Below are positions 6,848-15,246 of a stretch of 34,917 nucleotides of DNA, in pieces. Position 1 is the first letter of the stretch; each line of letters begins with the position of its first letter. Under the pieces are notes generated by a model. That model saw only the letters and a list, made by a program, of their open reading frames with translations. It was not told the origin of the DNA and did no database searches. Location of the stretch: positions 1 through 34,917 of the forward strand of contig CACOLU010000011.1 of NCBI GenBank assembly GCA_902628045.1, in the 5' to 3' direction. Made by a program: the position numbers and the translations under genes. The DNA comes from an uncultured Candidatus Actinomarina sp. (lineage in GTDB: Bacteria; Actinomycetota; Acidimicrobiia; Actinomarinales; Actinomarinaceae).

Positions 6848-8154
6848 TGTTTGTACCACACTCAGAAATTGATTTGAAAAAAATGTTTGAAGAGCTTTCA
6901 ATTAGCTCTTTAGACGATTTATTTACTCATATACCTGAAACCTTAAAACTTAATGATGGTCTCAATGTTCCACCATCTATCTCTGAACTTGAATCAATTA
7001 GTGATTTTGAAAAATTAGAATCTAAAAACACTTCAAATTTAATATGTTTTGCAGGGGGTGGACATTACGATGTTTACTTACCACAAACTGTTAAATCATT
7101 AACAATGCGTCCAGAATTTATGACATCGTACACCCCTTATCAAGCAGAAATTTCACAGGGATTACTTCAAGTACTATTTGAATATCAATCACTTATTTGT
7201 GACTTAACAGATATGGAATTAGCTAATGCGTCTTTATATGATGGAGCTACATCAGTTGCAGAAGCAATTTCAGTAGCTATTAATAAAACAAAAAGAAATA
7301 ATGTCGTAATATCTAACGGTTTTAATCCAAACACAAAGGAAGTTGTAAATACCCTTGTTGATATGAACAAGTTCAATATTAACTATGTAGATTTAGTTGA
7401 TTATTTATTTCCTGATGATTATGTGTTCTCACAGGAAGATGCGGCTTTTGTTGTTTCTTTACCTCATTATGAAGGTTCTGCACAAGATTTAACATCTATT
7501 GTACAAAATGCAAAAGCAGCAGGAGTAATAACTATCTGCTATGCAGATCCATCTATGCTTGGTATTCTAAAATCGCCCGGTTCTATGGGATTTGATATTG
7601 TAGTAGCTGAAGGCCAATCCATGGGATCACCGCTATCTTTTGGTGGACCAACAGTAGGTTGGTTTGCTACTAGAAAAGAGTTAGCAAGATTAGTTCCAGG
7701 AAGAATTATTGGGGAATCTAGGGATTCTAATAATACAAAAACTTATGTGATGACTCTAAGGGCGCGTGAACAAGACATAAGAAGAGAAAAAGCTTCTTCA
7801 AATATCTGCACTAATCAAACATTAAATGCAGTTGGCTCTACGATTCATTTATCTTGGCTAGGTCCTGAAGGTCTTTACGAAATTGGATATCAAGCTATTC
7901 AAAAAGCTTCATATATGAAACAATTGCTATCTGATAACAATTTTAATGTATTAAATCACACAACATCTTTAAGAGAATTTCTTGTTGAAACAAACAGATC
8001 TGCCGAAGAAGTGATTCTCGATATGGGATCTAAAGGATTTTTAGCTGGAATCAAATATGATGATAATAAAATTTTGGTTGCAGTAACTGAGAAGAGAACA
8101 AAAGCTCAAATTGACGATTACGTTCAATTGATTACGGAGGTAAATAATGCATAG
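6847..8154 (+). CDS. gcvPA: glycine dehydrogenase (decarboxylating) subunit 1
   Basis: 435 residues. This is the N-terminal half of the P protein as a separate subunit, the form found in Gram-positives, archaea and many deep lineages. It opens with the PHSEID and SISSLDDLF type start. It has FAGGGHYDVYLPQTVKSL, the characteristic TSYTPYQAEISQGLLQ, DGATSVAEA, and near the C-terminal part TYVMTLRAREQDIRREKASSN split across about residues 298-318. This half lacks the PLP lysine, which is in gcvPB. It overlaps gcvPB by 8 bp; together they decarboxylate glycine and load the aminomethyl group on GcvH. Confidence 0.96.
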   Translation: MFVPHSEIDLKKMFEELSISSLDDLFTHIPETLKLNDGLNVPPSISELESISDFEKLESKNTSNLICFAGGGHYDVYLPQTVKSLTMRPEFMTSYTPYQAEISQGLLQVLFEYQSLICDLTDMELANASLYDGATSVAEAISVAINKTKRNNVVISNGFNPNTKEVVNTLVDMNKFNINYVDLVDYLFPDDYVFSQEDAAFVVSLPHYEGSAQDLTSIVQNAKAAGVITICYADPSMLGILKSPGSMGFDIVVAEGQSMGSPLSFGGPTVGWFATRKELARLVPGRIIGESRDSNNTKTYVMTLRAREQDIRREKASSNICTNQTLNAVGSTIHLSWLGPEGLYEIGYQAIQKASYMKQLLSDNNFNVLNHTTSLREFLVETNRSAEEVILDMGSKGFLAGIKYDDNKILVAVTEKRTKAQIDDYVQLITEVNNA

Positions 8155-9652
8155 TGGTGGTAATGCAAGTTCTTTACCTTTAGTTGGAGGCGGTCCAGAA
8201 CCAACAATTAATCAACTATCTAAACCTGGAAGGAGAGCATCGAGATTTCCAAAGTTAGACGTACCAGTAACTGAAATTAATAATTCTGCAATAAGAAATG
8301 ACAAACCTAGTCTTCCTGAAGTTTCGGAACATGATTTAGTAATGCATTATTCAAGACTTGCGCATAGAAATTTTGCTGTTGATGTAGGGTTCTATCCGTT
8401 GGGTTCTTGCACTATGAAATACAATCCAAGGTTTGCTGATTATGTTGCAAGTTTAAATACGTTTGCAAACTCTCACCCCTCAACTCCTAGCGCTTTTACA
8501 CAAGGGAATTTAGAAGTCCTTCACGAATTAGAGAAATTTTTAATTGAGATTACAGGTATGGACAATGCTACCTTTCAACCTCCAGCTGGTGCTTCTGGTG
8601 AGTTGACAGGATTATTGATTATTAAGAAATATTTAGAAGAAAATAACTTACTTAACAAAACAGATATTATTGTTCCAGATTCAGCACATGGCACTAACCC
8701 AGCTTCTGCAAAAATGGCAGGTTTTAATGTAGTAGAAGTTTCAACAGATGTTAGGGGGATGGTTAACATAGACGATCTTAAAGATCTAGTAAATGAAAAT
8801 ACTGCTGGATTAATGCTAACGAATCCAAACACTGGTGGTTTGTTCGAAGAAAATATTACCGAGATCTCAAATATAATTCACGAAAATGGTGGTTTAGTAT
8901 ATTATGACGGTGCTAATTTAAACGCGATTGTTGGTGTATGTAGACCTGGCGATATGGGTTTTGATATTGTGCATTCTAATCTTCATAAAACTTTCGCAAC
9001 ACCACATGGCGGAGGTGGACCTGGATCAGGACCTGTTGCTGTAAAATCTTTCTTAAAAGAATATTTACCTGGTCCAATTGTAGAAAAAACAGAAAATAGT
9101 TACGAATGGTATATGCCTCAACTTTCAATTGGTCGAATGCATGGATACCATGGCAATTTTTTAGTAGCTCTACGTGCACTTGTTTATATGAAATTATTAG
9201 GTAAAGAAGGATTGGACACTCTTGGTTCCTATGCTGTTCTTAATGCAAGATATTTAAGCTCCGTTGTTTCTAAAGTTATTCCTTTAGCTTATAACGAACC
9301 TTGTATGCATGAGTTTGTTGCAACTGTAAAAGATCTAAAGAAATCTCATAAGATCAAAGCATATGATGTAGGAAAAGCATTATTAGATAAAGGTTTTCAT
9401 TCTCCTACTATTTATTTTCCACTAATTATTGAGGAAGCACTCATGTTTGAACCTACTGAAACACAAACTGTTGATACCCTTGATGATTTAGCTGAAACAC
9501 TAAAATTAATTATTGATGAACTTCAGGGTGAAGATGTTTCACTTGAGGAATACCCTAAAAATTTACCAGTTGGAAGGCCAAATGAGCTTATTCCTGCAAA
9601 ACATTTAACAGTTAATTGGGGAGATTTTGAACTTCTTGAATTAACTGAATAA
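8147..9652 (+). CDS. gcvPB: glycine dehydrogenase (decarboxylating) subunit 2
   Basis: 501 residues, the PLP-binding half of the split P protein. The Schiff-base lysine is K281 in SNLHKTFATPHGGGGPG. Other conserved segments are FYPLGSCTMKYNP (83-94), QPPAGASGELTGL, DSAHGTNPASA (178-187) and YYDGANLNA. A good Shine-Dalgarno, GGAGG (8136-8140), lies 6 nt before the ATG at 8147. The stop codon at 9650-9652 overlaps the promoter hexamer of the next gene. The dihydrolipoyl dehydrogenase (L protein) and lipoate genes are not in the window and must lie elsewhere if the system is complete. Confidence 0.97.
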   Translation: MHSGGNASSLPLVGGGPEPTINQLSKPGRRASRFPKLDVPVTEINNSAIRNDKPSLPEVSEHDLVMHYSRLAHRNFAVDVGFYPLGSCTMKYNPRFADYVASLNTFANSHPSTPSAFTQGNLEVLHELEKFLIEITGMDNATFQPPAGASGELTGLLIIKKYLEENNLLNKTDIIVPDSAHGTNPASAKMAGFNVVEVSTDVRGMVNIDDLKDLVNENTAGLMLTNPNTGGLFEENITEISNIIHENGGLVYYDGANLNAIVGVCRPGDMGFDIVHSNLHKTFATPHGGGGPGSGPVAVKSFLKEYLPGPIVEKTENSYEWYMPQLSIGRMHGYHGNFLVALRALVYMKLLGKEGLDTLGSYAVLNARYLSSVVSKVIPLAYNEPCMHEFVATVKDLKKSHKIKAYDVGKALLDKGFHSPTIYFPLIIEEALMFEPTETQTVDTLDDLAETLKLIIDELQGEDVSLEEYPKNLPVGRPNELIPAKHLTVNWGDFELLELTE

Positions 9653-9655
9653 TAT
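9650..9655 (+). promoter_or_regulatory. leaderless-type -10 hexamer of the ALDH-like gene
   Basis: TAATAT overlaps the gcvPB stop codon and ends 6 nt before the ATG at 9662. No Shine-Dalgarno is present. It suggests the ALDH-like gene has its own promoter despite being only 9 nt from gcvPB. Confidence 0.4.
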
Positions 9656-9661
9656 GTATAT

Positions 9662-11311
9662 ATGAATCCATCGAAGATTGATATAGACAGAAATATTAGT
9701 AAATTAAGAGTCAACTCTTCGGAATTTTTAAATTTAGATAAAGGTAGCCTTATTACCTTACTTGAACAAACAATTGATAATATTAGAACTATATCATATT
9801 ATTGGGCAACCCTTGCATCAGAAAAAAAAGGGATTTTAAACAAATCCAAGGAAGGTGAAGAGTGGATTGGCGGGCCTTTTGCTTGCATTTATGCCATCCA
9901 ATATTTTATAGACTCACTTCAGAACCAAGGGGAATTAGATAAATCAAACTTTGATGAAACCCAAAAAAGCTACAAAGTGTTTCCAACAAAAAATATTGAA
10001 AAACTTTTATTCCCATTCCTAGAGGGAGAGGTAAGATTTGGTAAAAATTTAAGTTATGAACAAATTAACGAATTTAGAGGTTTTGCTAATAGATTCAAAA
10101 ATAGTAAAGCAAAAATTACTCTAATTTTAGGTGCAGGCAACGTATCATCTATACCAGTTCTTGATGCATTGTTTCACATGATTGCATATAAGTCTGTAAT
10201 TTATATGAAACTCAATCCAGTCAATGATTATTTATTACCAATTTTTAACCAAATATTTGAACCTTTTATATCAAGAGGATACATGATTATTACAGAAGGT
10301 GACATGGAAGCCTCAAAATATCTAACTGAACATGATGGTTTTCATCAAACACACTTAACAGGTTCTAATTACACATATGAAAATATTGTTTATGGAAGGA
10401 TTCTTGATGATAAAGAAAGATCACTAAAGTCATTACCCAAAATAAATAAAAAACCAATTACAACAGAATTGGGTAATGTAACGCCTATAATTGTTCATCC
10501 TGGAAATTGGTCACGCTCCGAAATAAGACATCAAGCCAAAAAAATAGTAACAGCAAAATTAAATAATTCAGGATTTAACTGTATAGCTGCTCAAGTAATC
10601 GTATTACCAAAAGATTGGAAACATACTAAAAAATTAAAGGAAGATATTATCTATTATCTCAAAAAGGTAGGTGATACAACTTCATATTATCCAGGTGCAT
10701 CTGAAACCCTTAACGAATTAATTCAATCAAAAAATTATGAACAAATAAATAATCTTTCATGTAGTTCTCCATTTTTAGTTACCGATTTAGATTTGGAAAT
10801 GGAATATGCCAATAAAGAAGTCTGGACTACAGCATTATATTTTAAGGAGCTTCCATTTACTAGTTATGAAAATTTTTGTTCAAACTCTATTGAATATGTG
10901 AATAATGAATTGTGGGGTAATTTAGGAGTCACAGTTTTAATAAAAAATCATAAAAAGAATACAAATCAGTCAATTCTTAATACATATGTAGAAGAACTTA
11001 AATACGGAACTGTTGCAATAAATGAATGGTCTGCACTTGGCTTTGTTATACCTACTTTACCGTGGGGTGGATACCCAGGTAATAAAGATAATGATATTCA
11101 AAGTGGTCAGGGTTATGTACATAATTCATTATTATTTGAGTCTCCTCAAAAAGGAGTTGTTTATTCCAGATTTAGATTGTCTCCAATAATTGACCCACCA
11201 TGGTTTGTTACTAATAAAAAAGCACACAGAATATTTAAGAATTTAACTTATTATCAAGCAACTAATTCAAAAATTAATTTAATTAAATTAATCTTTTCTA
11301 CACTAATATAA
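9662..11311 (+). CDS. aldehyde dehydrogenase superfamily protein, divergent
   Basis: 549 residues, longer than standard ALDHs of about 480-500. ALDH landmarks can be placed: LGAGNVSSIP (about 156-165) at the nucleotide-binding start, K183 in MKLNP, HLTGSNYTYENIV (231-243) for the FTGS motif, E269 in TTELGN as the putative general base, and C307 in NNSGFNCIAAQ as the nucleophile. The surrounding sequence is far from common ALDHs, and the N-terminal 120 residues and C-terminal 80 match nothing I know. The WGGYPGNKDNDIQSGQG region near residue 475 looks like a substrate or NAD-proximal loop. It may oxidise or reduce an acyl or aldehyde compound; the substrate is unknown. It follows gcvPB but probably has its own promoter. 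Confidence 0.8.
   Translation: MNPSKIDIDRNISKLRVNSSEFLNLDKGSLITLLEQTIDNIRTISYYWATLASEKKGILNKSKEGEEWIGGPFACIYAIQYFIDSLQNQGELDKSNFDETQKSYKVFPTKNIEKLLFPFLEGEVRFGKNLSYEQINEFRGFANRFKNSKAKITLILGAGNVSSIPVLDALFHMIAYKSVIYMKLNPVNDYLLPIFNQIFEPFISRGYMIITEGDMEASKYLTEHDGFHQTHLTGSNYTYENIVYGRILDDKERSLKSLPKINKKPITTELGNVTPIIVHPGNWSRSEIRHQAKKIVTAKLNNSGFNCIAAQVIVLPKDWKHTKKLKEDIIYYLKKVGDTTSYYPGASETLNELIQSKNYEQINNLSCSSPFLVTDLDLEMEYANKEVWTTALYFKELPFTSYENFCSNSIEYVNNELWGNLGVTVLIKNHKKNTNQSILNTYVEELKYGTVAINEWSALGFVIPTLPWGGYPGNKDNDIQSGQGYVHNSLLFESPQKGVVYSRFRLSPIIDPPWFVTNKKAHRIFKNLTYYQATNSKINLIKLIFSTLI
11304..11309 (+). promoter_or_regulatory. leaderless-type -10 hexamer of the first DUF3048 gene
   Basis: TAATAT overlaps the end of the ALDH-like gene (its TAA is 11309-11311) and ends 6 nt before the ATG at 11316. 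There is no Shine-Dalgarno in the gap. Confidence 0.4.
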
Positions 11312-11315
11312 ACAC

Positions 11316-12425
11316 ATGAAGAAGTACACAATCTTTATCGTTGCACTTATTTTTGTTACGTGTTCATCTACCACTGAAGAAACTGTTAGTGTTGATACAA
11401 CAACGTCTACTGCAGCACCAGTAACTACGGTTCAAGAAACCGATGACACTACTACTTCCACAACAGAACCAACAATTGAGTTTATTTTTGATGTTGAAAA
11501 AATGTCTCCTTTTACTGGAAAAGAATTACCACCTGAAACATGGTTAAAGAGACCAAAACGAGTAATTGCATTTAAGATTGACAATAATATTAATGCTAGA
11601 CCTCAATCTGGATTGCAAGAAGCTGATGCTGTTCATGAGATATTAGTTGAAGGTGGAATGACAAGATTTCTTGCATTTTTTTATGATAATACCTCCAAAT
11701 ATCTAGGACCTATTAGATCAGCTAGACCAACAGACCCTACAATGATTCGTCCATATGGTGGAACATTGGTTGTTTCAGGTGCAACAGCTGGACTGATCCC
11801 GTCAATAAGAGAATTAGGTGTGCCAGTTTTAGAAGAGCAAACAACTCCAACTATGTTTCGCATATCTTCAAGAAACGCTCCTCATAATTTGTACGCAGAC
11901 ACAGAACTTGTTAGGCAAAGAATTGATGATCGAGGATTTTACTTTTTACAACCTGGTCCAGGTCCTTTGTATCCTTTTGGACTTAATCAAAACAATTGGA
12001 GCGAAGGTGCAGATAAAATTACTGTTAAATATTCTGAATTTACAACAGTTATTTGGAAGCTAGATGGCAATAAGTACTCAAGATTTATAATTGATAAATA
12101 CTCAAATAATAATGAAGCTACTGCTCATAATTTTATCAGTCAGGATGGAAATTATACTGATATTCTTACCACTGAGACAGTAGTAGTTATTCAAGGGCCC
12201 CTTTACAAAGATAAAGCTACAACTTTGCCAAGCGTATTAACAGTTGGTGTTGGTAATGCATATGTATTTAATCAAGGTAAATATATTGAAGGCTCATGGA
12301 GAAGAGGGGATATAACTGATCCATTTGTGTTAACTGATAATAATGGTAATGACATCCAAGTTCCACCAAGCACTCAATGGGTTCATATTTTACCTAATGA
12401 AGGTTTAGTATCTATAGATAACTAG
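11316..12425 (+). CDS. DUF3048 (YerB-like) lipoprotein
   Basis: 369 residues. An N-terminal signal peptide (MKKYTIFIVALIFVT) is followed by Cys16-Ser-Ser, so this is probably a lipoprotein, although the -1 residue is Thr rather than Gly, Ala or Ser. A Thr/Ser-rich spacer (about 25-53) leads to a DUF3048 domain from about residue 62 to the end, with SPFTGKELP, FKIDNNINARPQSG (86-99), ILVEGGMTRF, GPIRSARPTDP and SSRNAPHNLYAD. The domain is widespread in Gram-positive bacteria (YerB in Bacillus). I know of no established activity; an envelope or cell-wall role is suggested by its location. A paralogue follows 9 nt downstream. Confidence 0.93.
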   Translation: MKKYTIFIVALIFVTCSSTTEETVSVDTTTSTAAPVTTVQETDDTTTSTTEPTIEFIFDVEKMSPFTGKELPPETWLKRPKRVIAFKIDNNINARPQSGLQEADAVHEILVEGGMTRFLAFFYDNTSKYLGPIRSARPTDPTMIRPYGGTLVVSGATAGLIPSIRELGVPVLEEQTTPTMFRISSRNAPHNLYADTELVRQRIDDRGFYFLQPGPGPLYPFGLNQNNWSEGADKITVKYSEFTTVIWKLDGNKYSRFIIDKYSNNNEATAHNFISQDGNYTDILTTETVVVIQGPLYKDKATTLPSVLTVGVGNAYVFNQGKYIEGSWRRGDITDPFVLTDNNGNDIQVPPSTQWVHILPNEGLVSIDN

Positions 12426-12428
12426 AAT
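12423..12428 (+). promoter_or_regulatory. leaderless-type -10 hexamer of the second DUF3048 gene
   Basis: TAGAAT overlaps the stop codon of the first DUF3048 gene and ends 6 nt before the GTG at 12435. It supports this GTG as the true start and suggests the tandem paralogues can be transcribed separately. Confidence 0.4.
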
Positions 12429-12434
12429 TACTTA

Positions 12435-14183
12435 GTGATTAATTTAATATCTGGTATTTTATTTTCTATTTTATTAGTTCCAAATAATCTTAATAGTTCA
12501 TGTAATGATTATGTAGATAATCACCCAGTACGATCAGACATTATGATGCAAGTTGTACTTAAATCATATGGTTATTATGAGGGAAAAATTGATGGAATTT
12601 TTGGAAATATATCAAAAAAAGCCCTAATTTCATTACAAAAATCAAATAATCTTGATCCTGATGGAAAAATTGGACCGAGAACATGTACTTTATTATTAAA
12701 CAAAAAAAATATCGTTAAAAAAAATAAATTAGTTAAATCTGAATTAATCAAAGAAATTAGCAATCCAGATAAATTGTATTCTAAAGAGATATACGATGCA
12801 CAGTTAATATTGAAAGATCTTGGATTATATTTATCTACTGTTGACGGAATAAATGGACCAGGCACAAAGAAAGCCGTAAGAGAGTTTCAATCTAAAGCAG
12901 GTCTTGTTACAGATGGTGTAATTGGAAGTAAAACAAAAGCTGCCTTAAGCAAAGGTGAAGATAGTTACGTTAATATTACTGTAACAACACCACCTAATAA
13001 TCTTTCATCACAACCAAATACAGAAACTGTAACGTATGGATTAGATTTAAGGAATTATGATCCATCCAAACCATGTGTTGAAGGATATGTCGATACTCAG
13101 GGGATATGGGTAACCGATCCATGTTTTAAACCTGTATTTGTGTATAGATTCGGTAAAACAGCTCAAGTAAATTCACAAAAAGAATTGGATGCATATCTTG
13201 CTGAAAGATGGTCACTTGAAAAAGAAAAAACTTTTGTAACAATTGGAAGAGTAAAAACGCAAAATTACACAGATGGAGTTAATTCACCAGTTAATGGAAT
13301 GATTATGCAAAGTGGTTCAAATAATAAAATTGTTATTGGTATAAAAAATGATAACAATGTACGAGCAAGACCACAGTCAGGTCCCCAGCATGCAGATGCA
13401 GTTTTTGAAGTATTAGTGGAAGGTGGGATGACTAGGTTTATTAATATTTTCTATGAATCAGACACTTCATATCATGGCCCAATTAGATCTGCAAGACCTA
13501 CCGATCCCACAGTTCTTAGACCTCTAGATGGTGTATTGGTTGCCAGCGGTGCTACAGGAGGATTAATTCCCGAAATAATCGATATAGGCGTTCCTGTTAT
13601 TACTGATAGGCGACCAGAGTTTTTCCGTATATCATCTAGAAAAGCTCCTCATAACCTTTATGCTGATACATATAAGCTTAAAAATTTAGCAATATCCAAA
13701 GGGTATAAAAAATCAAACAATCCTCAGCCATTATTTCCATGGGGAGACCCTAATCTTAATTCTTGGGCAAATGGTAAAAATATTAATTTAAAATTTTCTT
13801 CACAAACATCTACCACTTGGACTTGGAATGGAAGTAACTATGTTAGAACGTATTATGATGCATACAAAGGTTCTTCGTCAACAAATCCTCATAATTGGAT
13901 AAATCAAAATAATTCATCTGGTCGTATCGGTTTCCCTACTGTAATTGCTCTTATGTGTGAGCCATATATGCACCCTCTTCAATTACCTTCTGTAAAAACT
14001 GTTGGTGAGGGAAGAGCTATTATTATGCACGGTGGAAAAATGATTGATGCAAAATGGAAACGTGGATCTAATTTAGATCCGTTTCATATTGTTGATTCAA
14101 ATGGTAATACGGTATATATTCCGAAGGGAAAACCTTGGATTTCCTTAGTTCCAAACACATTTTCACCTTCTTTTAACAATTAA
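12435..14183 (+). CDS. secreted protein with two peptidoglycan-binding domains and a DUF3048 domain
   Basis: 582 residues, GTG start. A short signal peptide (MINLISGILFSILLVP) is followed by two PG_binding_1-type repeats at about 33-88 and 115-172, with YYEGKIDGIFG..TKKAL-like and STVDGINGPGTKKAVREFQ signatures. A linker of about 120 residues then leads to a DUF3048 domain at about 298-580 with ARPQSG, LVEGGMTRF, GPIRSARPTDP and SSRKAPHNLYAD. The first binding repeat contains two extra Cys (C23, C84) that could pair outside the cell. The architecture implies anchoring to the cell wall and strengthens the case that DUF3048 acts on or near peptidoglycan. It is the paralogue of the gene just upstream. 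A structured, terminator-bearing stretch follows. Confidence 0.93.
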   Translation: MINLISGILFSILLVPNNLNSSCNDYVDNHPVRSDIMMQVVLKSYGYYEGKIDGIFGNISKKALISLQKSNNLDPDGKIGPRTCTLLLNKKNIVKKNKLVKSELIKEISNPDKLYSKEIYDAQLILKDLGLYLSTVDGINGPGTKKAVREFQSKAGLVTDGVIGSKTKAALSKGEDSYVNITVTTPPNNLSSQPNTETVTYGLDLRNYDPSKPCVEGYVDTQGIWVTDPCFKPVFVYRFGKTAQVNSQKELDAYLAERWSLEKEKTFVTIGRVKTQNYTDGVNSPVNGMIMQSGSNNKIVIGIKNDNNVRARPQSGPQHADAVFEVLVEGGMTRFINIFYESDTSYHGPIRSARPTDPTVLRPLDGVLVASGATGGLIPEIIDIGVPVITDRRPEFFRISSRKAPHNLYADTYKLKNLAISKGYKKSNNPQPLFPWGDPNLNSWANGKNINLKFSSQTSTTWTWNGSNYVRTYYDAYKGSSSTNPHNWINQNNSSGRIGFPTVIALMCEPYMHPLQLPSVKTVGEGRAIIMHGGKMIDAKWKRGSNLDPFHIVDSNGNTVYIPKGKPWISLVPNTFSPSFNN

Positions 14184-14184
14184 C

Positions 14185-14214
14185 TTTACTTTTGGACATT
14201 AAAAATGGTATATT
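14185..14214 (+). promoter_or_regulatory. candidate promoter for a small RNA
   Basis: TTTACT (14185-14190) and TATATT (14209-14214) are spaced by 18 nt, matching 4 of 6 and 5 of 6 bases of the -35 and -10 consensus. No ORF starts downstream on this strand, but a hairpin and a terminator do (14221-14287). In AT-rich DNA such a match can arise by chance. Confidence 0.3.
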
Positions 14215-14219
14215 AAGAG

Positions 14220-14287
14220 TGCGTTTCAATTAAGTGTGATACGCAGCCCTGTTGGGAAGCCCTCTTCATCGGGGGCTTCCAATTTTT
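14220..14287 (+). ncRNA. candidate small RNA or structured 3' UTR
   Basis: About 68 nt between two convergent genes. It has a first hairpin, GCGTTTC (14221-14227) with GATACGC (14238-14244) and one internal mismatch, then a short GC-rich single-stranded stretch containing CCCTGTTGGG, then the terminator hairpin at 14255-14280. A -10/-35-like pair lies just upstream. This stretch is markedly more GC-rich than its surroundings. It does not match any RNA family I can name. It could equally be the 3' untranslated tail of the second DUF3048 mRNA. Confidence 0.3.
14255..14287 (+). terminator. intrinsic terminator after the DUF3048 genes
   Basis: GGAAGCCC (14255-14262) pairs with GGGCTTCC (14273-14280) around a 10 nt loop and is followed by AATTTTT (14281-14287). 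The T-tract overlaps the stop codon of the convergent LLM oxidoreductase gene. No T-tract follows the stem on the other strand. Confidence 0.85.
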
Positions 14288-15233
14288 AGGACTCAATTAA
14301 TTCTGAAAGAATATTTAATGTGTCACCCCACACAATATCAGGGATGTAAGCGATAAGATAAGAACACCCTTCATTTTCAAACTGACTATAAATATTGAAC
14401 ACTTCATCTTTGGTGCCAATTAGTGGACGGTCGTAGTAATATTCTTTAGGGATATTTGTATACTCTGCTAATTTCGAAATTTTATTATCTAAATCATTTT
14501 TATCTTTACCAATCAAAACATTTGTGTGCAATGTTCTACCAATTTCTGAGTAATCTCTGTTTTCATTTTTGCAGTGATCTTGCAACAATTGGGATTTATG
14601 CTTAAAGCCTTCTACATCAACATCCCAGTTTCCATAATCCCCATGACGAGCCAAAAGTTTTAGAGTAACTTTTTCACCACCTCCGCAGACCCAGAGTGGT
14701 GGATATGGCTTTTGTAATGGCTTTGGTTGATTAATTGCTCCATCAATTTCATAGTAAGTACCTTTAAAAACTGGAGCTTTCTCTGTAGTCATAAGTTTAT
14801 AAATTATAAGTGACTCTTCTAACATTTTTAATCGAACACCAGCTGATGGGTATTCATAACCGTAAGCTTTATATTCATGATCATACCATCCTGCACCAAT
14901 TGCATATTCAAGCCTACCTCCGGAAATGACGTCAATATTCGATGCTACTTTTGTTAAATATGAGGGATTTCTATATGAGTTGCATGTACACATTTGACCT
15001 AAACGTACTTTATTAGTTTTTTGTGAAAGAGCTGACATTAGTGTCCAGCATTCAAAAGTTGGATCTTGTGTAGGTTTTGGTACAGTATGAAAATGATCAT
15101 AAACCCATATGGATTCATAATCTAATTCTTCAATTTTCTGAGCACTAGAAATAATAGTATTCCACTGATCTTCAATTGGAACACCATTTAAATCCATTCT
15201 CCATCCTTGTGGAACGAAAGCGCCAATTTTCAT
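14286..15233 (-). CDS. luciferase-like (LLM) F420-dependent-type oxidoreductase
   Basis: 315 residues of the bacterial luciferase-like TIM-barrel family. It begins MKIGAFVPQGW and has SIWVYDHFHTVP (about 42-53) at the substrate/cofactor site, KVRLGQMCTCNSYRNPS (90s-100s), GGRLEYAIGAGWYDHEYKAYG, and PPLWVCGGGEKVTLKLLARHGDYGNWD. These are typical of actinobacterial F420-dependent oxidoreductases, although an FMN-dependent activity cannot be excluded. The substrate is unknown. It lies 13 nt downstream of the membrane-protein gene at 15247-15615 on the same strand. A perfect TATAAT ends 6 nt before its ATG, so it probably also has its own leaderless promoter. Confidence 0.9.
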   Translation of the reverse strand: MKIGAFVPQGWRMDLNGVPIEDQWNTIISSAQKIEELDYESIWVYDHFHTVPKPTQDPTFECWTLMSALSQKTNKVRLGQMCTCNSYRNPSYLTKVASNIDVISGGRLEYAIGAGWYDHEYKAYGYEYPSAGVRLKMLEESLIIYKLMTTEKAPVFKGTYYEIDGAINQPKPLQKPYPPLWVCGGGEKVTLKLLARHGDYGNWDVDVEGFKHKSQLLQDHCKNENRDYSEIGRTLHTNVLIGKDKNDLDNKISKLAEYTNIPKEYYYDRPLIGTKDEVFNIYSQFENEGCSYLIAYIPDIVWGDTLNILSELIES

Positions 15234-15239
15234 AAATTA

Positions 15240-15245
15240 ATTATA
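15240..15245 (-). promoter_or_regulatory. leaderless-type -10 hexamer (exact TATAAT) of the LLM gene
   Basis: On the minus strand, a consensus TATAAT ends 6 nt before the ATG at 15231-15233. It lies in the 13 nt gap after the upstream gene's stop. It is the best match to consensus among the start-proximal hexamers in the window. Confidence 0.5.
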
Positions 15246-15246
15246 G

